64,000 nt of DNA. Origin: Dokdonella sp. Its GTDB lineage: Bacteria; Pseudomonadota; Gammaproteobacteria; Xanthomonadales; Rhodanobacteraceae. Location: NCBI RefSeq assembly GCF_019634815.1, contig NZ_JAHCAP010000014.1:1-64000 (forward strand). The letters are read 5' to 3'. Shown piece by piece: positions 1-9,252 of this stretch (its first letter is position 1; every line of letters begins with the position of its first letter). The notes below the pieces were generated by a model, which saw only the letters and a program-made list of their open reading frames with translations, searched no databases and had not been told where the DNA came from. The translations under genes and the position numbers were made by a program.

Positions 1-925
1 GATCCAGCTCGGCTTCCTGCCGCGCATGCAGGTGCAACACACCTCGGTCGAGCAAAAGGGCCAGGTTTATCTGCCGTGGGTCAATCGCCTGCTGCTGGTG
101 CTGACGTTGGCGGTGGTGCTCGGTTTCCAGTCTTCCAGCAATCTCGCCGCGGCCTACGGCATTGCCGTGGTCGGCACGATGACCATCGATGCGGTGCTGG
201 TGATGATCGTGTTCCGCAAGCTGTGGAACTGGAATCCGCTGCGCGTGGTTGTCGTCGGCTTGGTATTCCTTGCGGTCGATCTGGCCTTCCTCACCGCCAA
301 TGCCGACAAGGTCGAGCATGGCGGCTGGTTCCCGCTGGTGCTTGGCGCAGCGATGTTCACGGTGATGACGACCTGGCGGCGCGGGCGCGAACTTGTGATG
401 AGCAAGATCCGTCAGGCCGGCCTCGCGCTCGAGCCCTTCATTTCGTCGATCATCGCCCATCCGCCGCTGCGCGTACCGGGCACCGCGGTGTTCCTGACCT
501 CCAATGCCGAGGGCGTACCCAACGCGCTGCTGCATAACCTCAAGCACAACAAGGTGCTGCATGAGCGCAACATCATCCTCACCGTCGAAACCGTCGACAC
601 GCCCACGGTCGAGCCCGAGGAATGCGTCGAGGTGCAATCGCTCGGTGACGATTTCTACAGCGTTTACCTGCGTTTCGGATTTGCCGAGGACATGGACGTA
701 CCGCAGGCACTGGCCGCAATCAAGGGCTGCGGGCCCGCGCTCGACATGATGGATACGACCTACTTTCTCAGTCGCGAGAGCATTGTTGCCAACGATCGCT
801 CGGGCATGGCGCTGTGGCGCGACAAGTTGTTCGCCTTCCTGCAACGCAACGCGATGCCGGCAACCGCCTTCTTCCGCGTGCCGGGCAACCGCCTCATCGA
901 GCTGGGCACCCAAGTGGAAATCTGA
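1..925 (+). CDS. kup: Kup-family potassium uptake transporter, 3' part only
   Basis: C-terminal ~308 residues of a Kup/HAK/KT K+ transporter, a proton-coupled K+ importer of the inner membrane. The reading frame is already open at base 2, so the start lies upstream of the window. Visible are about four hydrophobic segments, including one with AAAYGIAVVGTMTIDA, the conserved region of the last membrane helices. A soluble cytoplasmic tail of about 170 residues follows. Full-length Kup proteins are near 620 residues, so about half is present. It ends 141 bp before ruvB on the same strand; no clear terminator is visible between them. Confidence 0.93.
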   Translation, partial: IQLGFLPRMQVQHTSVEQKGQVYLPWVNRLLLVLTLAVVLGFQSSSNLAAAYGIAVVGTMTIDAVLVMIVFRKLWNWNPLRVVVVGLVFLAVDLAFLTANADKVEHGGWFPLVLGAAMFTVMTTWRRGRELVMSKIRQAGLALEPFISSIIAHPPLRVPGTAVFLTSNAEGVPNALLHNLKHNKVLHERNIILTVETVDTPTVEPEECVEVQSLGDDFYSVYLRFGFAEDMDVPQALAAIKGCGPALDMMDTTYFLSRESIVANDRSGMALWRDKLFAFLQRNAMPATAFFRVPGNRLIELGTQVEI

Positions 926-1066
926 TGCGGGAAGGAGCGCCCGCGGCTTGCATTCGGCCGCGCCGCGCCGCCTGTTCATTCCCGGTATGGCTTGGCTCGC
1001 CTACCGATGCGCGGAACCCCGCATAATTGCGCCTTGTCCCGGCTTGCCAGAAACACGCCCGCTGCG

Positions 1067-2140
1067 ATGACCGACCGCCTCACCTCTGCCAGCGCCAGCC
1101 GCGATGACGATCTCGTCGAGGCGACGATCCGTCCGCAACGGCTGGCCGAATATCTCGGGCAGAACACCGTGCGCGAGCAACTCGGCATTGCCATCGAAGC
1201 GGCGCGCGCGCGTGGCGATGCGCTCGACCACGTGTTGATCTTCGGCCCGCCCGGGCTGGGCAAGACCACGCTCTCGCACGTGATCGCCAACGAACTGGGC
1301 GTGAACCTGCGGGCGACCTCGGGGCCGGTGCTCGAGCGTCCCGGCGATCTGGCCGCCTTGCTCACCAACCTGCAGCCGCGCGATGTGTTGTTCGTCGACG
1401 AAATCCATCGGCTGTCGCCGGTGGTCGAAGAGGTGCTGTATCCGGCGCTCGAGGATTTCCAGATCGATATCATGATCGGCGAGGGCCCGGCCGCGCGTTC
1501 GATCAAGCTCGACCTGCCGCCGTTCACCCTGGTCGGCGCTACCACCCGCGCGGGGTTGCTCACGGCGCCGCTGCGCGACCGCTTCGGCATCGTGCAGCGA
1601 TTGGAGTTCTACAGCCCGCTCGAACTGTCGGCGATCGTGCGTCGCGCGGCGAAGATTCTCGACATCGACTGCGATGCCGAAGGTGCGGCCGAGATCGCGC
1701 GGCGCGCGCGCGGCACGCCACGCATCGCCAATCGACTCTTGCGTCGCGTGCGGGATTTTGCCCAGGTGCGCGCCAGCGGCGTGATTACCCGCGAGGTTGC
1801 CGATGCCGCGCTGGCGATGCTCAAGGTAGATGGCGAGGGTTTCGATGCGCTCGACCGGCGCCTGCTCACCACCATCATCGAGAATTTCGATGGCGGCCCG
1901 GTCGGCGTGGAATCCCTGGCTGCGGCGATCAGCGAAGAGCGCGGTACGATCGAAGACGTGCTCGAGCCTTTCCTGATCCAGCAGGGATTTCTCGTGCGCA
2001 CCGCGCGGGGGCGCATGGTCACTGCACGCGCCTACCGTCATTTCGGCCTGGCCGCGCCACGCCGCGCCGTCGTCGAGGACCTGTTCGAGGGGGGCGATGG
2101 CGGCACCGGCGGGCCGTCGCCGGGCGGAACGCCCGCATGA
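1067..2140 (+). CDS. ruvB: Holliday junction branch migration ATPase RuvB
   Basis: RuvB hexameric AAA+ motor that works with RuvA to drive branch migration of Holliday junctions. The 357-residue protein has Walker [10 protein letters not shown] at about residues 60-68, Walker B DEIHRL at about 111-116, the ATTRAG sensor segment, and a C-terminal winged-helix region. The start is placed at ATG 1067 (MTDRL) because RuvB proteins begin just before the RPxxLxEYxGQ motif; the frame stays open upstream to 992 but that extension has no family similarity. The stop overlaps the ybgC start (ATGA), implying translational coupling to the tol genes. Confidence 0.97.
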   Translation: MTDRLTSASASRDDDLVEATIRPQRLAEYLGQNTVREQLGIAIEAARARGDALDHVLIFGPPGLGKTTLSHVIANELGVNLRATSGPVLERPGDLAALLTNLQPRDVLFVDEIHRLSPVVEEVLYPALEDFQIDIMIGEGPAARSIKLDLPPFTLVGATTRAGLLTAPLRDRFGIVQRLEFYSPLELSAIVRRAAKILDIDCDAEGAAEIARRARGTPRIANRLLRRVRDFAQVRASGVITREVADAALAMLKVDGEGFDALDRRLLTTIIENFDGGPVGVESLAAAISEERGTIEDVLEPFLIQQGFLVRTARGRMVTARAYRHFGLAAPRRAVVEDLFEGGDGGTGGPSPGGTPA

Positions 2141-2610
2141 GTCCGGTCGCCCGGCGCGGCCCAGCGCCCGCGTGCACGTCCGTCTCGTCCACATCCCCGT
2201 TTTGCTGGCCCTGCCGCGTCTACTGGGAAGACACCGATGCGGGCGGCGTCGTTTATCATGCGCGCTACCTGCACTTCCTCGAGCGTGCACGCACCGAATG
2301 GCTGCGTGCGCTGGGTCACGGCCAGCAGCAGTTGCGCGAGCGTGACGGCGTGTTGTTCGTCGTGCATCGCATGGAACTGGCGTTCAATGCCCCGGCGCGG
2401 CTCGACGATGCGCTCGTCGCCAGCGTCGAGGTCGTCGAGCGGCGCAGTGCGAGTTTCACCGTCTGGCAGACGCTGCGTCGTGAAGGCGAGGCCGTGATCC
2501 TGCTCGATGCGCGGGTGCGCATCGCTTGCCTCGACGCGGCGCGGTTCCGGCCGCGTCCGATTCCCGTCCACCTGATTGAAGAGATCGTCCAACCATGTCC
2601 AACGACCTGA
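2137..2610 (+). CDS. ybgC: YbgC-like acyl-CoA thioesterase of the Tol-Pal cluster
   Basis: Hotdog-fold thioesterase, 157 residues. The family signature [16 protein letters not shown] contains the catalytic Asp found in 4-hydroxybenzoyl-CoA/YbgC thioesterases. In E. coli YbgC acts on acyl-CoA or acyl-ACP at the inner membrane and is always linked to tolQ. The first ~26 residues precede the usual family start and look like low-complexity filler, but no alternative in-frame start exists downstream before the conserved domain. It overlaps ruvB by 4 nt and tolQ by 16 nt. Confidence 0.92.
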   Translation: MSPVARRGPAPACTSVSSTSPFCWPCRVYWEDTDAGGVVYHARYLHFLERARTEWLRALGHGQQQLRERDGVLFVVHRMELAFNAPARLDDALVASVEVVERRSASFTVWQTLRREGEAVILLDARVRIACLDAARFRPRPIPVHLIEEIVQPCPTT

Positions 2611-3275
2611 ACATTTTCGCGCTTGCGCTCGGCGCAAGTCTGCCGGTCAAGCTCGTGCTTGCCCTGCTGGTCGGATTCTCGGTCGCCTCGTGGTTCATCA
2701 TCTTCCGCAAGAAGGCGATGCTCGATCGCGCCAACAAGAGTGCCGATGAATTCGAGGAGCGCTTCTGGTCGGGCGCCGATCTGGCCGGGCTGTTCCGCGA
2801 GCTGAGCGCGCGCAGCGACCAGCTCAGCAGCTCGGCGGCGATCTTCGAGGCGGGATTCCGCGAGTTCGCGCGCCTGCGCCAGCGCCGCGGCGTCGATCCG
2901 CGCGGCCTGCTCGAAGGTGCGCAGCGGGCGATGCGGGTGTCGGCCACGCGCGAGGTCGACCGCCTCGAGCGCAATCTCGAGTTCCTCGCCAACGTCGGCT
3001 CGATCAGCCCCTACGTCGGCCTGTTCGGTACCGTCTGGGGCATCATGATCGCGTTCCAGGGATTGGCCAACGTCAAGGAAGCGACCATCGCGATGGTCGC
3101 GCCGGGCATTTCCGAGGCGCTGGTCGCCACCGCGATGGGTCTGTTCGCGGCGATTCCCGCGGTGTGGGCCTACAACCGCTTCGCCACCAAGCTCGAGCGC
3201 ATCGGCCTGCGCTACGACACCTTCGTCGAGGAGTTCTCCTCGATCCTCGCGCGCCAGTCGCACGTTGAGGAGTAG
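2595..3275 (+). CDS. tolQ: Tol-Pal system proton-channel protein TolQ
   Basis: Inner-membrane MotA/TolQ/ExbB family protein, 226 residues. TolQ and TolR form the proton channel that energises TolA during outer-membrane constriction at division. There is an N-terminal hydrophobic helix at about residues 15-35 and two further helices in the C-terminal half, with the family signature NVGSISPYVGLFGTVWGIM between them. The start lies inside the end of ybgC. A 123-bp gap with a strong stem-loop separates it from tolR, longer than the spacing elsewhere in the operon. Confidence 0.96.
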   Translation: MSNDLNIFALALGASLPVKLVLALLVGFSVASWFIIFRKKAMLDRANKSADEFEERFWSGADLAGLFRELSARSDQLSSSAAIFEAGFREFARLRQRRGVDPRGLLEGAQRAMRVSATREVDRLERNLEFLANVGSISPYVGLFGTVWGIMIAFQGLANVKEATIAMVAPGISEALVATAMGLFAAIPAVWAYNRFATKLERIGLRYDTFVEEFSSILARQSHVEE

Positions 3276-3282
3276 CCGGCTG

Positions 3283-3306
3283 CGTCGCCCGTTTGCGGGT
3301 GACGCG
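3283..3306 (+). other. Intercistronic stem-loop between tolQ and tolR
   Basis: Ten-base-pair stem (arms 3283-3292 and 3297-3306, one G.U wobble) with a TTTG loop, starting 8 nt after the tolQ stop. It has no following T tract, so it does not look like a simple intrinsic terminator. It could stabilise the upstream mRNA or attenuate tolR onward. The stem is seen in the sequence; any role is inference. Confidence 0.55.
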
Positions 3307-3398
3307 GCCTGACGCCGGACGCTGTCGCGGAGACGATTCGCGCGGGCAAATCCGGCAAACCCCGAACCCTTGCCGCAGACGTTTCCAAAGATCACGCC

Positions 3399-3839
3399 AT
3401 GTCACTCGCCAATCGCCGCCGCAAGCACAAGCTCAAGGCCGAGATCAACGTCGTGCCCTACATCGACGTCATGCTCGTGCTGCTGATCATCTTCATGGTC
3501 ACCGCGCCGCTGATGAACCTTGGCGTCGACATCGAACTGCCGCAGTCGGCCGCCAAGTCGATCCACAACGACAAGGAGCCCGCGGTGGTCAGCGTCGATC
3601 GGGGTGGCAAGCTCTACCTCTCGCTGGCCAATGCGCCGCGCGAGGAGATCGACGCCGCGACCCTGCAGAAGAAGATCGCCGCCTTCGTGCGCCAGAATCC
3701 GCAGATCCCGGTCTACGTCGCCGGCGACACCGCGGCTGATTACGGCACGATCTACCAGGCCATGGTGCTGCTGCAGCAGGCCGGTGTACCCAAGGTCGGC
3801 CTCATGAGCAAGCCGCCCGAAACGGCGAAGGCGCGCTGA
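3399..3839 (+). CDS. tolR: Tol-Pal system protein TolR
   Basis: ExbD/TolR family protein, 146 residues, with one N-terminal transmembrane helix (about 19-39) and a periplasmic domain. The helix carries the conserved channel aspartate at Asp23 in NVVPYIDVMLVLLIIF, which is required for proton flow in TolQR/ExbBD/MotAB. The start is ATG 3399, right before the positively charged cytoplasmic end. It lies 4 bp before tolA. Confidence 0.96.
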   Translation: MSLANRRRKHKLKAEINVVPYIDVMLVLLIIFMVTAPLMNLGVDIELPQSAAKSIHNDKEPAVVSVDRGGKLYLSLANAPREEIDAATLQKKIAAFVRQNPQIPVYVAGDTAADYGTIYQAMVLLQQAGVPKVGLMSKPPETAKAR

Positions 3840-3843
3840 TCGG

Positions 3844-4788
3844 ATGGCTGCGAGCCTGACCCGCAAGCGCGAGCCCTGGAGCGATGACCTGCGTGCGCTG
3901 GTGCTGTCGCTGGGCGTGCATGCGTTGTGCGTGCTGGTCGCGGTGGTCGGTTTGTGGTGGACCAGCACCGCCAAGCCGGTACTCATGCCCGGGCCGGTGA
4001 TCGAGGCAACCCTGGTCGGCCCGACGGCCGCGCCCAGGCATCCCGTTCGCGCCGCGCAGGCAGCACCCAAGCCGCAGCCGTTGCCCACGCCGCCCAAGCC
4101 CGAGCCCGAGCCACCGCAGCCACAAGTGCAAAAGCTACAGCCGCAGCCCGAGCCGCCCAAGCCGGAAATCAGCAAGCCGACCGAGGTAGTGAAGCAGGAT
4201 CGCGTCGATCAGGAGAAGATCGCCGCGCTCGCGCAGGAGAAGGCCGAGCAGGAGCGCAAGGAGCAGGAAGCCAAGGTGCGCCAGCAGCAGGTCGAACTCG
4301 AGGAAGAAAAGACACGCAAGCTGCGCGAGGAGCAGAAGAAGCAGCTGGCCGAGATCAAGCAGCAGCGCGAGGCGGCCGAAAGGAAGCTCAAGCTCGAGAA
4401 ACAGCGCCTCGCGCAGATCGAGGATCGCAATGCGCGCGAAGCCGCGCAGGCGCAGCCGCAGGCCGAGCATGAGGCGCCGCAGGCGCAGACGGGCGCCAAT
4501 GGTGCCGATGACGATCTCGCGGCACGGTATGCGGCGGCGATCCAGGCTGCGGTCACCAACAACTGGAACCGGCCCGAGAGTGCGGTGCCGGGCCTGCTTT
4601 GCCGCATCAACGTCACCCAGATCCCGGGCGGCGATGTCATCAGCGTTGCCATCGGTTCACCGTGCAATGCCGATGATGTCACGCGCAATTCGCTCGAACA
4701 GGCGGTCAAGCGCGCGCCGCTGCCCTATCAGGGTTACGAGAAGGTCTTCCAGCGCAACATCACCTTCAATTTCAGATACGACGGATAG
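3844..4788 (+). CDS. tolA: Cell-envelope integrity protein TolA
   Basis: TolA links the inner-membrane TolQR motor to TolB/Pal. The 314-residue protein has a single membrane helix at about residues 15-37 and a proline-rich stretch at about 65-110. A long Lys/Glu/Gln/Ala-rich helical domain II follows (about 115-215). The globular C-terminal domain III has the paired cysteines of TolA in LLCRINV and SPCNADD. The helical domain is shorter than that of E. coli TolA (421 residues). It sits 12 bp upstream of tolB. Confidence 0.94.
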   Translation: MAASLTRKREPWSDDLRALVLSLGVHALCVLVAVVGLWWTSTAKPVLMPGPVIEATLVGPTAAPRHPVRAAQAAPKPQPLPTPPKPEPEPPQPQVQKLQPQPEPPKPEISKPTEVVKQDRVDQEKIAALAQEKAEQERKEQEAKVRQQQVELEEEKTRKLREEQKKQLAEIKQQREAAERKLKLEKQRLAQIEDRNAREAAQAQPQAEHEAPQAQTGANGADDDLAARYAAAIQAAVTNNWNRPESAVPGLLCRINVTQIPGGDVISVAIGSPCNADDVTRNSLEQAVKRAPLPYQGYEKVFQRNITFNFRYDG

Positions 4789-4800
4789 GAATCACACGAC

Positions 4801-6111
4801 ATGTCCCAGCCATTCATCAGCCGTGTGCTCCTCGTACTTGCCGCTTTGCTGCTTGCAGGCGCGGCGCACGCACAGGGGCTCAACATCGACATCGTCAACG
4901 GCACCGCGACGGCGACGCCGATCGCGGTGGTGCCGTTTGGATATGACGGCACGGCGCTGCCGCCGGAAGGCAATCCCGGCGAGATCGTGCGTGCCGACCT
5001 GGCGCGTTCGGGGCAGTTCCGCACCTTGCCCAAGAACGACATCGTCGAGTACCCGACGCGCCAGAGCGAGATCAAGTTCCCTACCTGGAGCCTGCTCAAG
5101 CAGGACTATCTCGTGGTCGGCCACATGAGCGACAGCGGTGACGGTGTGCGCGTGGAGTGGGAGCTCTTCGATGTGCCGCGGCGACAGCGTCTGGCCGGCA
5201 GCGCGATCAGCGGTCAACGCAGCGGCCTGCGCGACATTTCGCATCAGGTCGCCGATGCCATCTACGAGGCAATCCTGCATGTGCGAGGTGCGTTCTGGAC
5301 GCGCATCGCCTACATCACCGCGACGGGTGTCGCGCCCAACGCGCACTATGCGCTGATGGTGGCCGATTCCGACGGCTACAACCCGCAAGTGGTGGTGCGC
5401 TCGCGCGAGGCCTTGCTGTCACCGAGTTGGTCGCCTGATGGTCGCCGCATCGCCTACGTGTCATTCGAGAGCGGCAATTCCGCGGTCTACGTGCAGGACC
5501 TGGCCACCGGCGCGCGCCAGGTCGTGTCCAACAGCCGCGGCATCAACAGCGCACCCTCGTTTTCGCCCGACGGCAAGCAGCTCGCCTTGAGCCTGTCCAA
5601 GGGGGGCAATCCCGACATTTACGTGATGGACCTGGGCAGCCGCGCGCTCAGGCAGATCACTCGGCATTTTTCCATCGACACCGAGCCGCAATGGGCGCCC
5701 GATGGCCAGTCGATCTATTTCACCTCCGACCGTTCCGGCAAGCCGCAGATCTATCAGGTACCGGCCGGCGGAGGCGAACCCACGCGCGTGACTTTTCAGG
5801 GGCAGTACAACGCCAGCGTGAGCGTCGTCGAAGCCAAGGGCATCAAGCTCGCAATGGTGCAGGGCAGCGGAAACGTGTATCGTATTGCGGTTTTGGATCG
5901 GGCCAGCAACCAGTCGACTCTGGTCTCGCCGGGCAGTCAGGACGAATCGCCCAGTTTCGCGCCCAATGGCAGCATGCTTCTGTACGCCGCGAGCGAGGGC
6001 ACGCGCGGAGTGTTGTTTGCCGCATCGGCCGATGGCCGGGTACGCCAGCGACTGGGGTATGCGGAAGGCGACGTGCGCGAGCCGGCTTGGGGCCCGTTCA
6101 GGCCACGCTGA
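4801..6111 (+). CDS. tolB: Tol-Pal system beta-propeller protein TolB
   Basis: Periplasmic TolB, 436 residues. A Sec signal peptide is visible at residues 1-24 (cleavage after AHA). An N-terminal alpha/beta domain follows, then six WD40-like beta-propeller repeats with the recurring SPSWSPDG, APSFSPDG and EPQWAPDG blades. TolB binds Pal and the TolA C-terminus. Fifth gene of the ybgC-tolQRAB run; a 118-bp gap precedes pal. Confidence 0.96.
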   Translation: MSQPFISRVLLVLAALLLAGAAHAQGLNIDIVNGTATATPIAVVPFGYDGTALPPEGNPGEIVRADLARSGQFRTLPKNDIVEYPTRQSEIKFPTWSLLKQDYLVVGHMSDSGDGVRVEWELFDVPRRQRLAGSAISGQRSGLRDISHQVADAIYEAILHVRGAFWTRIAYITATGVAPNAHYALMVADSDGYNPQVVVRSREALLSPSWSPDGRRIAYVSFESGNSAVYVQDLATGARQVVSNSRGINSAPSFSPDGKQLALSLSKGGNPDIYVMDLGSRALRQITRHFSIDTEPQWAPDGQSIYFTSDRSGKPQIYQVPAGGGEPTRVTFQGQYNASVSVVEAKGIKLAMVQGSGNVYRIAVLDRASNQSTLVSPGSQDESPSFAPNGSMLLYAASEGTRGVLFAASADGRVRQRLGYAEGDVREPAWGPFRPR

Positions 6112-6229
6112 TCATAATTGTGAAGTTTTCGTTGCGGGTGGCGGGCAGTGGCCCGTCACGGTTTCAGCGATTGCTGTGTCAAACCGATTCGTTCCCATCC
6201 ACTTTTCCTGAGTTCGAGGCTCCACATCC

Positions 6230-6739
6230 ATGAACAACACCATTCGTATTGCGTTCTCGGTTCTGCTCGTTGCGGGCGTCGCGGCGTGTGCGAAGAAAAA
6301 CGTCAAGCCGGCGCCGACCGAGGAAGTCCCGACGACCACGCAGACGCAGCCCGCCGACACCGGTGGTCGCTACACGCGTGACAGTCTCGATACCGACTCC
6401 TGCCTGCGCCAGCGCGTGGTCTACTTCGATCTGGACAAGAGCGAGATCAAGTCCGAGTTCCAGGCGCAGATCGCCTGTCATGCCGAATACCTGCGCCAGT
6501 TCCCCGATGCGCGCGTGACGCTGGAAGGCAACACCGACGAGCGCGGTTCGCGTGAATACAACCTCGGTCTGGGCGAGCGTCGTGGCAATGCCGTGCAGGG
6601 TGCCCTCAGCGCCGCCGGCGCCTCGTCCTCGCAGCTCAATGTCGTCAGCTATGGCGAAGAGCGTCCGGTCTGCCGTCAGCATGACGAGTCGTGCTGGTCG
6701 AAGAACCGCCGCGTCGAGATCGTCTACACCGCCAAGTAA
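6230..6739 (+). CDS. pal: Peptidoglycan-associated lipoprotein Pal
   Basis: Outer-membrane lipoprotein, 169 residues. The signal peptide ends in a lipobox with the lipidated cysteine at residue 20 (GVAAC). An OmpA-like peptidoglycan-binding domain occupies about residues 55-167, with the signature TLEGNTDERGSREYNLGLGE; its Asp and Arg contact meso-diaminopimelate. It completes the Tol-Pal complex and is followed 6 bp later by cpoB. Confidence 0.96.
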   Translation: MNNTIRIAFSVLLVAGVAACAKKNVKPAPTEEVPTTTQTQPADTGGRYTRDSLDTDSCLRQRVVYFDLDKSEIKSEFQAQIACHAEYLRQFPDARVTLEGNTDERGSREYNLGLGERRGNAVQGALSAAGASSSQLNVVSYGEERPVCRQHDESCWSKNRRVEIVYTAK

Positions 6740-6745
6740 GCCGGC

Positions 6746-7612
6746 ATGACGCGCAAGTTGCACCTGTTGATCGCAACGGCAGCCCTGGCGGCTGCCGTTG
6801 TCATGCCTGCCTCGGCGCAGGACCGGCTGTCCCTGTCCGAGCGCGTCGCCCGGCTCGAAGCACAGGCCAACCCCGCCCAGGGTGGCGCGGTCGATCTGGT
6901 CAACCAGATCAATGCGCTGCAATCACAAGTGCAGACCCTGCAAGGCAAGGTCGAAGAATTGCAGCACGCGCTCGACCAGGCCCAGCAGCGCAACCAGCAG
7001 CAGTATCTCGATCTGGATTCACGGCTTGGCCGTCTCGAAGGCCGTGCGCCCGGTGCCGCGCCTGCGGCAGCCCAGCCGCCCAAGGCGAACGAAGCCTTGC
7101 CCGATGTGCAGCTCGGTGGCGGCGGTGCAGCCAATGCAGCCGCGGCGGGCAATGACACCCTGACCGCGGCCGATCGTGCCGCCGGCAGCCCTGCCGCATC
7201 TGCGCCCGCACCAGCCGACCCGGCTGCTGAATCGTCGAGCTACAACGAAGCCTTCAGCGCGCTCAAGGATGGCCGCTACGCCGAATCCGCGCGCCGCTTC
7301 CAGAGCTTCATCGACCAGTATCCCGCGAGCGATCTCGCCGCCAACGCGTATTACTGGCTCGGCGAGTCCTACTACGCAACGCAGAATTACCCGATCGCAC
7401 TGGAGTCATTCCAGACCTTGCTCACGCGCTTTCCGCAAAGCCAGAAGGCACCCGATGCCCTGCTCAAGCTCGGCTACAGCCAATACGAGCTCAGGCAGTT
7501 CGATGCGGCGCGCGACACGCTGACCCAGGTGACGCAGAAATATCCCGACACCACCGTTGCCCGTCTCGCGCAGGGTCGCCTGCGCGCGCTGGCGGTCGAC
7601 GCGGCGCACTGA
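6746..7612 (+). CDS. cpoB: Cell division coordinator CpoB (YbgF)
   Basis: Periplasmic protein of 288 residues with signal peptide 1-24 (ending ASA). An N-terminal coiled-coil trimerisation segment (about 30-100) is followed by an Ala/Pro-rich linker and a C-terminal TPR region (about 160-280) with repeats such as AYYWLGESYYATQNYPIALESF. In E. coli CpoB coordinates PBP1B activity with Tol constriction. Last gene of the Tol-Pal cluster; queE follows after 11 bp. Confidence 0.94.
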   Translation: MTRKLHLLIATAALAAAVVMPASAQDRLSLSERVARLEAQANPAQGGAVDLVNQINALQSQVQTLQGKVEELQHALDQAQQRNQQQYLDLDSRLGRLEGRAPGAAPAAAQPPKANEALPDVQLGGGGAANAAAAGNDTLTAADRAAGSPAASAPAPADPAAESSSYNEAFSALKDGRYAESARRFQSFIDQYPASDLAANAYYWLGESYYATQNYPIALESFQTLLTRFPQSQKAPDALLKLGYSQYELRQFDAARDTLTQVTQKYPDTTVARLAQGRLRALAVDAAH

Positions 7613-7623
7613 GCGCGGCAGCG

Positions 7624-8331
7624 ATGGGGATCGCCGCGGCCACTTCCGTCGCCGACGGCGGACTCGACGAAAGCGATTGCAGCGCGGCAACGCCGCGCCT
7701 GCGCATCACCGAAGTCTTCCATTCACTGCAGGGCGAAGCCGATGCCATCGGCTGGCCGACGGTCTTCGTGCGTCTCACCGGCTGCCCGCTGCGTTGCAGC
7801 TGGTGCGACACCACCTATTCCTTCCACGGCGGCGCCTGGCGCACGATCGACTCGATCGTCGAGGAAGTTGCCGGCCATCGCGTGCGCCATGTCTGCGTGA
7901 CTGGTGGCGAGCCACTGGCGCAGAAGCGCTGCCTGCTGTTGCTCGCGCGATTGTGCGATGCCGGTTACGAGGTTTCGCTCGAAACTTCGGGCGCACTCGA
8001 TGTCTCGGCGGTCGATGCGCGTGTGCGCAAAGTGGTCGATCTCAAGGCGCCCGGCTCGCGCGAAGTCGCGCGCAATCTGTGGAGCAATCTCGAACACCTG
8101 CTGCCGCATGACCAGCTCAAGATCGTGATCGCCGATCGCGGCGACTACGACTGGGCGGTCGCATGCCTGCGCGAACACGCGCTCGATGCGCGCTGCCAAG
8201 TGCTGTTCTCGCCCGTGCATGGCGCGCTCGCGCCGCGTGTGCTCGCCCAGTGGATACTCGACGACCATCTGCCGGTGCGCTTCCAGATGCAATTGCACAA
8301 GCTGCTATGGGGCGATGCGCCCGGACATTGA
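7624..8331 (+). CDS. queE: 7-carboxy-7-deazaguanine synthase QueE
   Basis: Radical SAM enzyme, 235 residues, that contracts 6-carboxytetrahydropterin to 7-carboxy-7-deazaguanine in queuosine synthesis. The 4Fe-4S cysteine motif is C-x3-C-x2-C ([10 protein letters not shown], Cys54/58/61), as in most QueE proteins. Other QueE features are FHSLQGEA before the cluster and the VTGGEPL motif that contacts SAM. About 20 extra residues precede the conserved start. Next to queC, the following pathway enzyme. Confidence 0.95.
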   Translation: MGIAAATSVADGGLDESDCSAATPRLRITEVFHSLQGEADAIGWPTVFVRLTGCPLRCSWCDTTYSFHGGAWRTIDSIVEEVAGHRVRHVCVTGGEPLAQKRCLLLLARLCDAGYEVSLETSGALDVSAVDARVRKVVDLKAPGSREVARNLWSNLEHLLPHDQLKIVIADRGDYDWAVACLREHALDARCQVLFSPVHGALAPRVLAQWILDDHLPVRFQMQLHKLLWGDAPGH

Positions 8332-8332
8332 G

Positions 8333-9016
8333 ATGACGCCTGCGAGCAAGCCACAACACGCTGTCGTGCTCGTTTCGGGCGGCATGGATTCGGCGGTCAC
8401 GCTGGCGCTTGCGCGCGAGCGCGGTCTGGTCTGCCATGCGCTCGGGGTCGACTACGGCCAGCGCCACGCTTCCGAACTCGCTGCAGCGCGCCGCGTCGCC
8501 GACGATCTCGGCGCGATCGAGCACAAGCTCGTGCGGGTGGACCTGCGCAGCATCGGCGGCTCGGCGCTCACCGCCGACATCGACGTCCCCGACGAAGGCG
8601 GCGCCGGCATTCCGATCACCTATGTGCCGGCGCGCAACACCATCATGCTGTCGATCGCGCTGGGTTGGGCCGAAGTGCTCGGTGCGCGCGAGATCTGGTG
8701 TGGCGTCAACGCGGTCGACTATTCGGGTTATCCCGACTGCCGGCCCGAGTTCATCGCTGCCTTCGATGCGCTTGCCAATCTGGCGACCAAGGCCGGCGTC
8801 GAAGGCGCGCGCATCCACGTGCAGGCACCGCTGATGGCGCTGGGCAAGGCCGACATCGTTCGCGAAGGCCTGCGTCTGGGTGTGGACTTTTCGACCACGG
8901 TGTCGTGCTATCAGGCCGACGCCGAAGGGCGCGCCTGCGCGCATTGCGATGCCTGTCACCTGCGCGCCGAGGGTTTCCGCGCTGCCGGTGTCGACGACCC
9001 CACGCGCTACCGCTGA
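8333..9016 (+). CDS. queC: 7-cyano-7-deazaguanine synthase QueC
   Basis: ATP-dependent enzyme of 227 residues that converts 7-carboxy-7-deazaguanine to preQ0. It has the PP-loop SGGMDS at residues 15-20 and a C-terminal zinc-binding cysteine cluster in [22 protein letters not shown] 8333 is chosen because it directly precedes the conserved PP-loop segment and sits 1 nt after the queE stop; the frame is open upstream but overlaps queE without similarity. A 6-bp inverted repeat (9024-9040) lies between its stop and the tRNA gene. Confidence 0.95.
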   Translation: MTPASKPQHAVVLVSGGMDSAVTLALARERGLVCHALGVDYGQRHASELAAARRVADDLGAIEHKLVRVDLRSIGGSALTADIDVPDEGGAGIPITYVPARNTIMLSIALGWAEVLGAREIWCGVNAVDYSGYPDCRPEFIAAFDALANLATKAGVEGARIHVQAPLMALGKADIVREGLRLGVDFSTTVSCYQADAEGRACAHCDACHLRAEGFRAAGVDDPTRYR

Positions 9017-9092
9017 AGGCGCGGCGCAGGTAAACTGCGCGACCCCCGATGCCTGCAGCGCAGCAGCCGCAGTCAGCACCAGTTTCAAATCC

Positions 9093-9167
9093 GGGCCGTT
9101 AGCTCAGCGGTAGAGCAGTGGACTTTTAATCCATTGGTCGATGGTTCGATCCCATCACGGCCCACCA
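9093..9167 (+). tRNA. tRNA-Lys (TTT anticodon)
   Basis: Complete cloverleaf of 75 nt including the encoded CCA. The acceptor stem GGGCCGT pairs with ACGGCCC, the D arm is GCTC/GAGC, and the anticodon arm GTGGA/TCCAT holds loop CTTTTAA with TTT at 9125-9127. The T arm is GATGG/CCATC with TTCGATC. The 3' end abuts an integrase remnant, the usual arrangement where an element has inserted in a tRNA 3' end. Confidence 0.97.
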
Positions 9168-9252
9168 GTCAAAACAGTGACTTGCAAGAAGTCGCAAGAT
9201 GCGAGAAGCGCTAACGGAACAGTTTCGGTGCAGCACCGAGACGCAACGACTG

